Below, piece by piece: positions 19,667 through 29,327 of a DNA stretch of 64,000 nt. The translations under genes and the position numbers were made by a program. The stretch is from Lysobacteraceae bacterium P (lineage in GTDB: Bacteria; Pseudomonadota; Gammaproteobacteria; Xanthomonadales; Xanthomonadaceae). Every line of letters starts with the position of its first letter. The first letter of the stretch is position 1. The notes beneath the pieces are model-generated. The model did no database searches, was not told where the DNA came from, and saw only the letters and a program-made list of their open reading frames with translations. The stretch lies in NCBI GenBank assembly GCA_005503055.1, contig SCOX01000002.1, forward strand, positions 248,001 to 312,000, in the 5' to 3' direction.

Positions 19667-20593
19667 ATGTCGCTCGATCCCGCGCTGCTCTCGCGCATCG
19701 AAACCCTGCTGCAGTCCAACCGCGTGGTCCTGTTCATGAAGGGCGCGCCCGAGGCGCCGCAGTGCGGCTTCTCGGCCAAGGCCGTCGGCGTGCTCAACGC
19801 ACTGCTGCCGCAGGGCTATGCGCACGTGAACGTGCTCGCCGACGCGGACATCCGCGAGGGCATCAAGCAGTACGGCAACTGGCCGACGATCCCGCAGCTG
19901 TACATCGACGGCGAACTCGTCGGCGGCAGCGACATCGTCGAGCAGATGGCCGGCAGCGGCGAACTGCACAGCGTGCTGGGCCTGCCGCCGCCGGACCGCA
20001 CGCCGCCGCAGGTCGCCATCACGCCGGCCGCGCTGGACATGCTGCGCAGCGCGATCGACAACGCCGGTGGCGGTTACGCGGTGCAGATCGATGTCGATGC
20101 GCGCCATACGGTGCGCCTCCAGCTGGCGCCGGTGGACGCCGCCCTGGTCGCCGTCGAGATCGATGGCGTGCGCCTGCAGATCGACGCGTTGCAGGCGCGC
20201 AGCGCCGACGGCATCCGCATCGACTGGGTCGACGACGAGCGCGGCCGCGGCCTGACCGTCCACCACCCGCTCGCCGCTCCCGCGGTGCGCACGATCACGC
20301 CGCAGGAAGCCGATGCCCGCATTCGCGCCGGTGCGCTGCGTCTGGTCGACGTGCGTCCGGCGGCGGAGCGCGCATTGGCCAGCGCGCCGGTGGCGTTCGA
20401 TACGCTCGACCAGGGCACCGATGCGCTGGAAGCGCTGCCGAAAGAGACGCCGCTGGCGTTCCTGTGCCACCACGGCGGTCGCAGCCAGCAGGCGGCGGAG
20501 CACTTCCGCGGCCTGGGTTTCCGCGAGGTCTACAACGTCGTCGGCGGCATCGACGCCTGGGCCGATTTCGACGCGGGCATCGCGAAGTACTGA
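19667..20593 (+). CDS. grxD: Monothiol glutaredoxin (Grx4/GrxD type) fused to an A-type-like domain and a rhodanese domain
   Basis: 308 residues in three parts. Residues 1-105 are a CGFS monothiol glutaredoxin (Cys33 in PQCGFSAKAVG, then NWPTIPQLYIDGELVGGSDI), a type that carries a glutathione-bound Fe-S cluster. Residues about 112-195 resemble the IscA/HesB A-type fold (ITPAALDMLRSAI ... VHHPLAAP) but lack the three cluster cysteines, so this domain is degenerate. Residues about 200-308 are a rhodanese domain with active-site Cys267 in CHHGGRS. The start is ATG 19667; ATG 19631 is possible. The fusion is recurrent in xanthomonads as far as I recall and suggests a role joining sulfur transfer and Fe-S handling. 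Confidence 0.9.
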   Translation: MSLDPALLSRIETLLQSNRVVLFMKGAPEAPQCGFSAKAVGVLNALLPQGYAHVNVLADADIREGIKQYGNWPTIPQLYIDGELVGGSDIVEQMAGSGELHSVLGLPPPDRTPPQVAITPAALDMLRSAIDNAGGGYAVQIDVDARHTVRLQLAPVDAALVAVEIDGVRLQIDALQARSADGIRIDWVDDERGRGLTVHHPLAAPAVRTITPQEADARIRAGALRLVDVRPAAERALASAPVAFDTLDQGTDALEALPKETPLAFLCHHGGRSQQAAEHFRGLGFREVYNVVGGIDAWADFDAGIAKY

Positions 20594-20744
20594 TTCGGGA
20601 TTCGGGATTTGGCAGAAGCACCGTCATCCCCGCGAAGGCGGGGATCCAACGTTCCGATCCTTCACCCTCCGTCCTGCGTGACACGCCTGCGCGCTGGATC
20701 CCGCCTCCCGCGGGGGTGAAAGCTGTCCCGACGCAGTTCCCCCC
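20594..20744. repeat. Short intergenic repeats (GGGATT heptamers and a GTCATCCCCGCG palindrome)
   Basis: The 150-base gap starts with two or three GATTCGGGATT units. It then carries a palindrome at 20625-20650 (arms CCCCGC/GCGGGG, GTCATCC...GGATCC type). A related GGATCCCGCC stretch lies near 20697. No gene is visible. Confidence 0.6.
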
Positions 20745-21302
20745 TCAAAACCCCCCGCCGGCGTCGAGCCACTCCTGCTCCTGCGGCGTCGATTCGCGCC
20801 CCAGCGTCGCGTTGCGATGCGGGAAGCGGCCGAAGCGTGCGATCACGTCGCGGTGCCGGATCGCGTAGTCGAGATAGCTGCGACCCGAATCGCCCTCCAG
20901 CGTGGCGGCCAGCGCGACCGAGCGCTCCTGGTCGGCCATGGCCTCGGAATGCTCGAAGGGCATGTAGAAGAACGGCCGCAGCAGCGGATCCACCTTGAGG
21001 TCATCGCCGCGATCGATGGCGCGCCCGGCGTAGTGGCGTGCCAGCGAATCGGTGGCGAACGCGTGGCCGCTTCCGCGGAAGACGTTGCGCGGTATCTGGT
21101 CGAGCACGATCGCCAGCGCGAGCGCGCCGTCGGCGGTGTCCATCCACGGTTCGAGTTCGCGGCATGCGGCAGCGAAGTGCGCATCGAGGAAATCGCTGCG
21201 GCAGCGCGCGTCGAAGGCGTCGTCGCGCGCGAACCAGCGGTCGTAACCGGCCTGATGCCAGAAGGCCAGGACATCCTGCGGCGTGATGGAATTGATCGAC
21301 AT
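20745..21302 (-). CDS. DUF924 family protein
   Basis: 185 residues from ATG 21302 (MSINSITPQDVLAFWHQAGYDRWF). The hallmarks of DUF924 are all present: VLAFWHQAGYDRWFARDDAFD, LALAIVLDQIPRNVFRG, ATDSLARHYAGRAI, FFYMPFEHSEAMADQERSVAL and the RFGRFPHRNATLGRESTPQE ending. The family is all-helical and TPR-like, with unknown biochemical function. A GTG at 21329 in the same frame would add nine residues but has no better ribosome site. No signal peptide is visible, so it is likely cytosolic. Confidence 0.9.
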   Translation of the reverse strand: MSINSITPQDVLAFWHQAGYDRWFARDDAFDARCRSDFLDAHFAAACRELEPWMDTADGALALAIVLDQIPRNVFRGSGHAFATDSLARHYAGRAIDRGDDLKVDPLLRPFFYMPFEHSEAMADQERSVALAATLEGDSGRSYLDYAIRHRDVIARFGRFPHRNATLGRESTPQEQEWLDAGGGF

Positions 21303-21375
21303 GCCGTGATCGTTCGAGTGGGGGCGCACAGCGTAACGGAGGCGGCCCCCACGCGGCCCTCACGCGCCTGGCCGA

Positions 21376-21942
21376 TCAGACCGACTCGTCGCCCAACTGC
21401 GTTTCCAGCTCGTTCGTCCACAGCTGTGTGACGCTCTCCAGCGTCACGGCGTGGATCAGCGGACGGATCGCGCCACCGGCGTAGGACTGCGAGACGAAGC
21501 GCGCGTAACGGTCGCGGAACTGCAGCCAGCTGCGATGCGCCTCGTCGAAGACGGCCAGGGTTTCTTCGTCGAGCTGGCGGCGCAGGTGCGCGACCACGGT
21601 CGCCAGGCGTGCGTCCGCCTGCTGGAATTCGGCCAGGGCTTGCTGGTTCATGTCGTGATGCGTGATCGCCAGGTCATCGCTCTGTCGCGCGACCTCTTCA
21701 GCCTTGGTGAAGTAGTTGTCGGCGATGCGCGCCGCGGTTTCGGCCTTGCCGATGAGGCGTTGTTCGAAGCGGCGCAGGTCGTCGAGGTTGGTGTTGGATT
21801 CGTCCAGGCCCTGCTTGAGTTCGAGCAGTTTCTGGTTGCGCTCGATCGCTTCCACCGCGCTGCGTTTTTCCACGCGGCGCTGGATGAAATAGAACACCCA
21901 GGTCAGCACGGCGCCCAGTGCCAGGTACAGCAGCTTCTCCAT
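21376..21942 (-). CDS. Membrane-anchored protein with LprI/DUF1311-like C-terminus
   Basis: 188 residues from ATG 21942. An N-terminal hydrophobic segment, LLYLALGAVLTWVFYFI, anchors it. Residues about 20-100 are charged and helical and probably form a coiled coil (RRVEKRSAVEAIERNQKLLE). The C-terminal part, HRSWLQFRDRYARFVSQSYAGG followed by LESVTQLWTNELETQL, resembles the LprI/DUF1311 pattern but lacks its usual cysteines. The match is by eye and modest. It is transcribed in the same direction as the DUF924 gene, 73 bases upstream of it. The function is unknown. Confidence 0.6.
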   Translation of the reverse strand: MEKLLYLALGAVLTWVFYFIQRRVEKRSAVEAIERNQKLLELKQGLDESNTNLDDLRRFEQRLIGKAETAARIADNYFTKAEEVARQSDDLAITHHDMNQQALAEFQQADARLATVVAHLRRQLDEETLAVFDEAHRSWLQFRDRYARFVSQSYAGGAIRPLIHAVTLESVTQLWTNELETQLGDESV

Positions 21943-22271
21943 GATCGCGTCCCCCTTGTCTCTCCTTGCCCAGGCGCTCAGTGTGCCCGCGGGACGTCGC
22001 AGGCGATGCGACCTGGCGCGCAGGCCGCGGGCTCACAAACCCCGGGCGTGAAGCATTCAGGAGCCAAAGCTCCATCTGGCTGGGGAGCCGGGCGACCCCG
22101 GCAGGCTGAATGGGGCTCGGGTTCACTCGCGTGCCCGCAGTCCACATCGCCTTTACACGATGTGCACAACACTGAATTGGCGCAGTTCGTGGAAGCCCCA
22201 CGAGGGCTTCGATACCCTCCCCCCGAGTCGCGCCGATCCCCCGCTCCACTTCCCACCCCGAGGGAAATCCC
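21943..22271. other. Intergenic region with hairpin potential
   Basis: A gap of about 330 bases between two divergent genes. It has a 7-bp inverted repeat CACATCG/CGATGTG (22143-22149 and 22158-22164) and several GC-rich stems. The promoter for the small secreted protein must lie here. I see no ORF that looks real. Confidence 0.5.
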
Positions 22272-22574
22272 ATGAAGCACATGCTCCTCGCCGCAATGAT
22301 GCTGGCGGGACTGTTCGTTCCCGCTCTCGCGCACGCACAAGCCTTCAACTGTTACATGGTGTGCAGCCCACCGCGCATGTACTGCCAGCCCGCTGGCACG
22401 CCGCTCCCTCCGATTCAAAGGATATGCGGCTCGTTCTCCGAAGCGTCCGCATCCGATGCGCTCTTCGCGTCGTTGCAATCCGATGCGTCCGCGCCCGTGG
22501 CGCCCGCATGCGTGGCGCAACAGGTGTTCAACGAAGAAACGCAGACCTACGAATGGCAGATGGACTGCGACTGA
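22272..22574 (+). CDS. Small secreted cysteine-rich protein
   Basis: 100 residues from ATG 22272, with GAGGGAAA upstream. The signal peptide is MKHMLLAAMMLAGLFVPALAHA with an AHA cleavage site, so the mature protein of about 78 residues is periplasmic or secreted. It has six cysteines (NCYMVC, YCQ, ICG, ACV, DCD), which could form three disulfides. I do not recognise the family. The gene is monocistronic and is followed 22 bases later by a strong intrinsic terminator. Confidence 0.7.
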   Translation: MKHMLLAAMMLAGLFVPALAHAQAFNCYMVCSPPRMYCQPAGTPLPPIQRICGSFSEASASDALFASLQSDASAPVAPACVAQQVFNEETQTYEWQMDCD

Positions 22575-22596
22575 CCTGCCTCACCGCGGCTCCCCA

Positions 22597-22627
22597 CGAA
22601 GGCCGGCTCCCGCCGGCCTTCGTTTTT
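22597..22627 (+). terminator. Intrinsic terminator after the small secreted protein
   Basis: An 11-bp perfect stem (CGAAGGCCGGC / GCCGGCCTTCG), a TCCC loop, then TTTTT. It lies between convergent genes and may also help end the minus-strand nucleosidase transcript. Confidence 0.85.
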
Positions 22628-22644
22628 CCGGTCGCTGGGTGCGA

Positions 22645-23421
22645 TCACTCGTCGAAGCGCAGGTGGCGCACCGACTTGCCGTTGCGGCGGATCAGCTTGA
22701 GCGCTTCGATGCCGACGTTGATGTGATTGTCGACATAGTCGGCGCTCACGCGTGCGTCGGAGGCTTCGGTCTTCACGCCCTCGGGAATCATCGGCTGGTC
22801 CGACACCAGCAGCAGCGCGCCGCAGGGAATGCGGTTGGCGAAACCGGCGGCGAAGATCGTCGCGGTCTCCATGTCGATGGCCATGCAGCGCATCGTGCGC
22901 AGGCGCTCCTTGAAGGCTTCGTCGTGTTCCCACACGCGGCGGTTCGTCGTGTAGACCGTGCCGGTCCAGTAGTCGTGGCCGAGGTCGCGGATCATCGTCG
23001 ACACCGCGCGCTGCAGCGCGAACGCCGGCAGCGCCGGAACCTGCGGCGGCAGGTAGTCGTCGCTGGTGCCTTCGCCGCGGATCGCCGCGATCGGCAGGAC
23101 CAGGTCGCCCAGCTGGTTCTTCTTCTTCAGGCCACCGCACTTGCCAAGGAACAACACCGCCTTGGGCGAGATGGCGCTGAGCAGGTCCATCATCGTCGCC
23201 GCGTTGGGGCTGCCCATGCCGAAATTGATCATGGTGATGCCGTCGGCGGTGGCGTTGGGCATCGGGCGGTCCACGCCCACGACCTGCGCCCCGGTCATCC
23301 GCGCGAAGTTGGCGACGTACCCGCCGAAGTTGGTCAGCAGGACGTATTCGCCGAACTGGTCCAGCGGCACGCCCGTGTAACGCGGCAGCCAGTTGTCGAC
23401 GATCTGCTCTTTGTCTTTCAT
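22645..23421 (-). CDS. amn: AMP nucleosidase, short form
   Basis: 258 residues from ATG 23421 (MKDKEQIVDNWLPRYTGVPL). It should split AMP into adenine and ribose 5-phosphate in purine salvage. It belongs to the PNP/UDP phosphorylase superfamily: FLGKCGGLKKKNQLGD and the strongly conserved MAIDMETATIFAAGF with LLLVSDQPMIPEGVK are visible. E. coli Amn is about 480 residues with an extra N-terminal domain, which is absent here; short homologues occur in Bacteroidetes and xanthomonads. A related nucleosidase activity cannot be excluded. The start was chosen because the upstream frame is GGGATT repeat sequence. Confidence 0.85.
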   Translation of the reverse strand: MKDKEQIVDNWLPRYTGVPLDQFGEYVLLTNFGGYVANFARMTGAQVVGVDRPMPNATADGITMINFGMGSPNAATMMDLLSAISPKAVLFLGKCGGLKKKNQLGDLVLPIAAIRGEGTSDDYLPPQVPALPAFALQRAVSTMIRDLGHDYWTGTVYTTNRRVWEHDEAFKERLRTMRCMAIDMETATIFAAGFANRIPCGALLLVSDQPMIPEGVKTEASDARVSADYVDNHINVGIEALKLIRRNGKSVRHLRFDE

Positions 23422-23649
23422 GGGGGATTCGGGAGTCGGGATTGGGGATTCGCAAGAGCATACGGCTGCGGATGCAGGGCGGCGAGCGCGTATCCGGTCC
23501 TGACCGGGCGTCGTCGACGTGATCGGCTTCACCAATCCCGACTCCCCAATCCCGAATCCCGGCCCTCGTGACCATCGTCAGGGTTGGCATCCCCACGCCG
23601 CGGCGGCTACGGTGCGGGGGTTGCGAGTCGCACTTCTTCGGGGAACTCC
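23422..23649. repeat. Intergenic GGGATT heptamer repeats
   Basis: Short degenerate runs of the GGGATTC heptamer lie at about 23423-23451 and, in the opposite orientation (GAATCCC type), at about 23534-23566. They form an inverted pair around some 80 bases. The repeats flank the divergent promoters of amn and the amidohydrolase genes. Confidence 0.6.
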
Positions 23650-25097
<1,448 letters not shown>

Positions 25098-25101
<4 letters not shown>

Positions 25102-26501
25102 GGCGCTTCATCGAATTCCGCCGCTCGCGGCACAACCCGCCGGCCGACACGTTCGAACTGGCCTGCTGCGAACGCGACGCGGGCTGGTCGTACTTCCATT
25201 CCTCGGGCCGCAGCTTCCTGCTGATCGGCCTGTTGCTGGCGTCGATGTCGGCCGGTGCGCAGGAACTGCTGATCCGCAACGCCACCGTGCACACCGCCGG
25301 CGCGCAGGGCACGCTCAAGGGCGCCGATGTCCTGGTCTCCGGCGGCACGATCCGCGCCGTCGGCACCGGCCTGGCCGCGCCGGCTGGCGCGCAGGTCATC
25401 GACGCACAGGGCCGCCCGGTGACGCCGACGCTGTTCGGCGGCATCACCGAGATCGGCCTGGAGGAGGTTTCCGGCGAGAAGGACACCGTCGACGGCACGC
25501 TTTCGCTGGGCGCCGACACCAAGCAGATGACGGTGCGCCCGGAGTTCGACGTCACGCTGGCGTTCAACCCGGACTCGATCGTGATTCCGGTGACGCGGAT
25601 CGAAGGCATCGGCTGGACGCTGCTCGGCGCGGGCACCGCGACCGGCGGTTCGATCGTCGCCGGACAGGGCGGCGTGGTGCGGCTGGACGGCAGCGCCGAC
25701 CCGATCGGCCCGCGCGAGCTGTTCCTGCGCATCGGCGGCGGGGACGCGGCCGGGCTGACCGGCAATTCGCGCGCGGCGCAGTGGATGATCCTGGACCAGC
25801 TGATCGACGAAGTCCGCGGGCGCATTTCGCCCGACGCCAATGCCGCGCTGCTGACGCCGGCCGGTCGCGCCGCGTTGGCGAAGTACATCGGCGGCGGCGG
25901 TCGTGTGGTGGTGTCGGTGGATCGCGCTGCCGACATCCGCCAGTTGCTGCGCTGGTCGGCACGCCACAACGTGCGTGTGGCCATCGCCGGTGGCGCCGAG
26001 GCTTGGCGCGTGGCGCCGATGCTGGCGTCGGCGAAGGTGCCGGTGTTCGTCGACCCGCTGGGCAACCTGCCCTACGACTTCGACCAGATCGGCGCGACGA
26101 TGGAGAACGCCGCGCGCTTGCGTGCAGGGGGCGTGCAGGTCGGCTTCTCGCAGGAGGGCGATGCGTCGCACAACGCGCGAAAGATCCGTCAGCTGGCGGG
26201 CAACGCGGTCGCCAACGGCCTGCCGTGGGAAGACGGCCTTGCGGGGCTGACGCGCGTCCCTGCCGAGACATTCGGCGTCGCCGATCGCCTGGGCAGCATC
26301 GCGCCGGGCAAGCACGCGGACCTGGTGCTGTGGAGCGGCGATCCGCTGGAAGTGAACACCGTCGCGCTGCAGGTGTGGATGGACGGCCGCGCGATCCAAA
26401 TGCGCAGCCGCCAGACCGAACTGCGCGATCGTTACCTTCGCTCGGCCGCACCGGCGCAGGAAGGCGGGATGCCGCGGGCGTATCCGGCTTCCGGCCGCTG
26501 A
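25098..26501 (+). CDS. Amidohydrolase-like partner lacking the HxH metal motif
   Basis: 467 residues. The reading frame starts inside the stop of the preceding amidohydrolase gene. The N-terminal 35 residues are charged and are followed by a hydrophobic stretch (FLLIGLLLASMSAGAQE), so export with an unusually long n-region, or a start further in, is possible. The fold is that of an amidohydrolase: LLIRNATVHTAG, GADVLVSGGTIRAVGTGL and the C-terminal GSIAPGKHADLVLWSGDPL are clear. At the site where the first protein has GLIDVHSHLG, this one has TLFGGITEIGLEE, so both metal-binding histidines are missing. It is probably a non-catalytic partner of the first protein, or it uses different residues. 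Confidence 0.8.
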
Positions 26502-26537
26502 CGTCGAAGCCCCTCTCCCGGCGGGAGAGGGACCGGG

Positions 26538-26610
26538 GTAGCCCGGGTAAGCGAAGCGCACCCGGGACTCCCCGACCGCGGCCCGGGTGCGCTTCGCTTA
26601 CCCGGGCTAC
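26538..26610. repeat. Paired inverted GTAGCCCGGG repeat
   Basis: Two near-perfect arms (GTAGCCCGGGTAAGCGAAGC type and its complement) face each other around a loop of about 15 bases. It is a second full copy of the element at 6535-6617, placed between the amidohydrolase pair and the DUF1761 gene, where it may work as a transcript-end hairpin. Confidence 0.75.
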
Positions 26611-26672
26611 GTGGCCGGCTTATGCTGGCGTCTTCGGGCCCACGCACCGCGCCCGCCCTATCGGGGACCGCC

Positions 26673-27077
26673 ATGAACATTCCGCACATCGATCTCAACT
26701 GGCTGGCGGTGATCGCCGCCGCCGTGTCCGCCTTCGTCCTGGGCGGGCTTTGGTACGGCCCGTTGTTCAAGCGCGCATGGTGCCGGGAGGCCGGCATCGA
26801 TCCTGACTCGGCTCCTTCGCATCCGGCGCGCATCTTCGCCACGGCGTTCGTGTGCAGCCTGCTGTCCGCGCTGATCTTCGCCGCCTCGCTGCCGCCCACG
26901 GCCACGGCCGCGCAGGGCTTCGGCCTGGGCTTCATCATCGGCCTGTTCTTCGTGGCGATGAGCTTCGGCATCAACTACGCCTTCGCCCAGCGCAGCGTGA
27001 AGCTGTGGATGATCGACGCCGGCTACCACATCGCGCAGTTCAGCCTGTACGGGCTGATCCTGGGCGCGTGGCACTGA
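26673..27077 (+). CDS. DUF1761-family membrane protein
   Basis: 134 residues from ATG 26673, with GGGGA upstream. Four hydrophobic segments are visible: WLAVIAAAVSAFVLGGLWYG, FATAFVCSLLSALIFAASL, GFIIGLFFVAMSFGINYAF and YHIAQFSLYGLILGAW. This is the layout of the DUF1761 family of small inner-membrane proteins of unknown function. It lies 10 bases ahead of the DsbA-like gene and they probably share a transcript. Confidence 0.82.
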   Translation: MNIPHIDLNWLAVIAAAVSAFVLGGLWYGPLFKRAWCREAGIDPDSAPSHPARIFATAFVCSLLSALIFAASLPPTATAAQGFGLGFIIGLFFVAMSFGINYAFAQRSVKLWMIDAGYHIAQFSLYGLILGAWH

Positions 27078-27087
27078 GGACGTCGCC

Positions 27088-27738
27088 ATGACCGCCGCAC
27101 CGCTGGTCTGGTACTTCGACTTCATCTCCCCGTTCTCGTACCTGCAGTGGCAGCGCCTGAAGCCGCTGCTGCGCGAGCGCGAGAACGCGGGCGAGGCGCC
27201 GGTGACGCTGGTGCCGATCGTCTTCGCCGCGGTGCTCGACGCCTGCGGGCAGAAGGGGCCGGCCGAGATCCCCGGCAAGCGCGAGTTCACCTACCGGCAC
27301 GTGCTCTGGCTGGCGCGGCAGGCCGGCGTGCCGCTGCGTTTTCCGCCGACGCACCCGTTCAATCCGCTGGCGGCGCTGCGCCTGAGCATCGCCGCGGGGA
27401 ATACGCCCGAAGCGGTGGACTCGGTGTTCGACTGGCTGTGGACGCATGGCCGCGCTGGTGACAGCGTGGAGACGCTGGTGCCGCTGCTGGCCGCGCTGGA
27501 CATCCCCGCCGACGCGCTCGAGTCCGATGCCACCAAGACCGCGTTGCGCGCCAACACCGACGCGGCGATCGCCGCCGGCGTCTACGGCGTGCCGACGCTG
27601 GCGATCGGCGACGAACTGTTCTGGGGCAACGACGCGTTCGACTTCGCCCTGGCCGCGCTGAACGACCCGACCCTGCTGCAGGAAGACGAAATGCGCCGCG
27701 TGAGCGAGCTCCCGGTGGGCCTGCATCGGCGCCGCTGA
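27088..27738 (+). CDS. DsbA-family protein, 2-hydroxychromene-2-carboxylate isomerase type
   Basis: 216 residues from ATG 27088. The N-terminus, LVWYFDFISPFSYLQWQ, carries a Ser-Pro (ISPFS) at the site where disulfide oxidoreductases have CxxC, as in HCCA isomerases and kappa-class glutathione transferases. The cis-Pro segment is VYGVPTLAIGDELFWGND. No signal peptide is seen, so it is cytosolic and probably glutathione-dependent. The true substrate is unknown; naphthalene-type catabolism is not suggested by the neighbours. It follows the DUF1761 gene closely. Confidence 0.85.
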   Translation: MTAAPLVWYFDFISPFSYLQWQRLKPLLRERENAGEAPVTLVPIVFAAVLDACGQKGPAEIPGKREFTYRHVLWLARQAGVPLRFPPTHPFNPLAALRLSIAAGNTPEAVDSVFDWLWTHGRAGDSVETLVPLLAALDIPADALESDATKTALRANTDAAIAAGVYGVPTLAIGDELFWGNDAFDFALAALNDPTLLQEDEMRRVSELPVGLHRRR

Positions 27739-27830
27739 CCCCTGACGTCAGGCACTTCGCGACACACAACCCAAAACCGGTATGCTGGCCGTCACACTTC
27801 GAAAGCCAGCGCTCTTCCGGGAGGGGAACC

Positions 27831-28778
27831 ATGCGCATCGGTCTCGTCGTCGATTCCGCCTGCGACCTGCCATTGCAATATCTGGAGCAGCACGAGGTCA
27901 CCGTGCTGCCGATCACCGTCCGTATCGGCGAGGCCGTGCTGGCCGACCATCGAGACGAGGAAGCCACGCTCGAGTTCCTGCATGCGCACGTGGCCGAACG
28001 CGGTCATGAGGCGCAGACCATGCCGTACACGGTCCAGCAGATCCAGGACCTGTTCCTGCAGCGTCTGGTGATCGACTACGACTACGTCTTCTGCATGACC
28101 ATCACCAAGACGCGCAGCCCGATCTTCGACAACGCGCAGCAGGCGAGTTTCGCGATCCTCAACGAGTACAAGCCCGTTCGCGCCGCGGCCGGCAACACCA
28201 CGCCGTTCGCATTGCGCGTGATCGACACGCAGAACCTGTTCGCCGCGCAGGGCGTCACGGCGGTGGAGGCGGTCCGCCTGCGTGCCGCCGGTGAAGGCGC
28301 GCCGAAGATTCGCGCGCGGCTCGAACACCTCGCGCTGCACACGCAGGGCTACATGGTGCCGCCGGACCTCTACTACCTGCGCAACCGCGCCCGCGCCAAG
28401 GGCGATCGCAGCGTGGGCTTCCTCAGCGCCGCCCTCGGCAGCGCGCTGGACATCAAGCCGATCCTGCACGCCAACCGCGGCGAGACCGGCCCGGTGGCGA
28501 AGATCAAGGGATTCGATCCGGCCGTGACCAAGCTGTTCGAACACGCCGCGCATCGCGTGGAACGCAACGAACTGCTCACCCCAACCATGTGCCTGAGCTA
28601 CGGCGGCGAACTCGAAGGACTGCGCGCGCTGCCCGGTTACGAACGCCTGCGCGATGCCTGCGCGTCGAACAACGTGGAGTTGTTCGAGAGCGTGATGAGC
28701 CTCACCGGCATGGTCAACGTCGGCAAGGGCGCGGTGGTGGTGGGCTTCGCCGCGGAAGGGCAGAAATTCACCGCGTGA
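27831..28778 (+). CDS. DegV family fatty-acid-binding protein
   Basis: 315 residues from ATG 27831, with a strong GGGAGGGGAA Shine-Dalgarno. The family opening MRIGLVVDSACDLPLQYLEQ is clear, as are the ITVRIGE strand and the TITKTRSPIFDNA segment that in DegV/FakB proteins lines the fatty-acid head-group site. In Firmicutes, FakB proteins hand fatty acids to the kinase FakA. No FakA is visible here, so the partner in this organism is uncertain. A 12-bp palindrome CCTGACGTCAGG (27741-27752) lies upstream and might be a control site. Confidence 0.88.
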   Translation: MRIGLVVDSACDLPLQYLEQHEVTVLPITVRIGEAVLADHRDEEATLEFLHAHVAERGHEAQTMPYTVQQIQDLFLQRLVIDYDYVFCMTITKTRSPIFDNAQQASFAILNEYKPVRAAAGNTTPFALRVIDTQNLFAAQGVTAVEAVRLRAAGEGAPKIRARLEHLALHTQGYMVPPDLYYLRNRARAKGDRSVGFLSAALGSALDIKPILHANRGETGPVAKIKGFDPAVTKLFEHAAHRVERNELLTPTMCLSYGGELEGLRALPGYERLRDACASNNVELFESVMSLTGMVNVGKGAVVVGFAAEGQKFTA

Positions 28779-28863
28779 CATTCGCCGGCTGACGAAGACC
28801 GGCGTTCACGCGACCCATGGCGGGCGACACCTACACTCGGCGCAAACACCGAAGGAGCCCGAG

Positions 28864-29208
28864 ATGGCCGCCCGCTACTACATCCGCCTTCCCGACGCAC
28901 AACGCGCACGCGGCAGCGATTCGTCGCTGTCGTTCACGGCGGTGAGCGCCGAAGGGTTCGCCGAACAACTGCAGGCCGCGTTGCGCGATCCGTCGTTGTT
29001 CGAACGCTGGAAGGCGAAGCAGGACGATCCCGACGCGGTCGATCCCGCGCTCGGCGCCACCGACCCCGATGCCGTCGTGCGCGGCGAGCAGGCCGACCTG
29101 CACGTCGATCTGGTCGCGACCACGCGCATTTCCGGCGAACTGTTGCGCCAGCGGCTGCGCTGGCTCGCAGGCAGCGCGTGGGAGTTGCGGGACGTGACGT
29201 CGGCGTAG
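28864..29208 (+). CDS. Conserved hypothetical protein
   Basis: 114 residues from ATG 28864, with GAAGGAG upstream at 28851-28857. It starts MAARYYIRLPDAQRARGSD and contains an acidic central part (DDPDAVDPALGATDPDA). No signal peptide, membrane segment or known motif is visible, so it is probably cytosolic. The ribosome site and codon pattern support it as a real gene. It could be co-transcribed with the DegV gene 85 bases upstream. I cannot assign a function. Confidence 0.6.
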   Translation: MAARYYIRLPDAQRARGSDSSLSFTAVSAEGFAEQLQAALRDPSLFERWKAKQDDPDAVDPALGATDPDAVVRGEQADLHVDLVATTRISGELLRQRLRWLAGSAWELRDVTSA

Positions 29209-29228
29209 GCCGTAGCCGAAGCAAGCAC

Positions 29229-29312
29229 GTAGCCCGGGTACGCGAAGCGCACCCGGGAAACTGCGGTCGGTGTGACGTCGATTTCCCGGGTGCCTGCGGC
29301 CTTGCCCGGGCG
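29229..29312. repeat. Degenerate inverted GTAGCCCGGG repeat
   Basis: One good arm (GTAGCCCGGGTACGCGAAGC) and one degraded arm (CCCGGGTGCC...GCCCGGGCG) face each other. It is the third paired copy in the window, between the convergent 28864 gene and fghA, where it may separate the transcripts. Confidence 0.6.
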
Positions 29313-29327
29313 ACATTTCTCGACCGC

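Noticed and set aside
27088-27738. A naphthalene-type catabolic function for the isomerase-like protein
   Set aside because: No aromatic degradation genes lie nearby. Only the fold and the Ser-Pro site support the family name.
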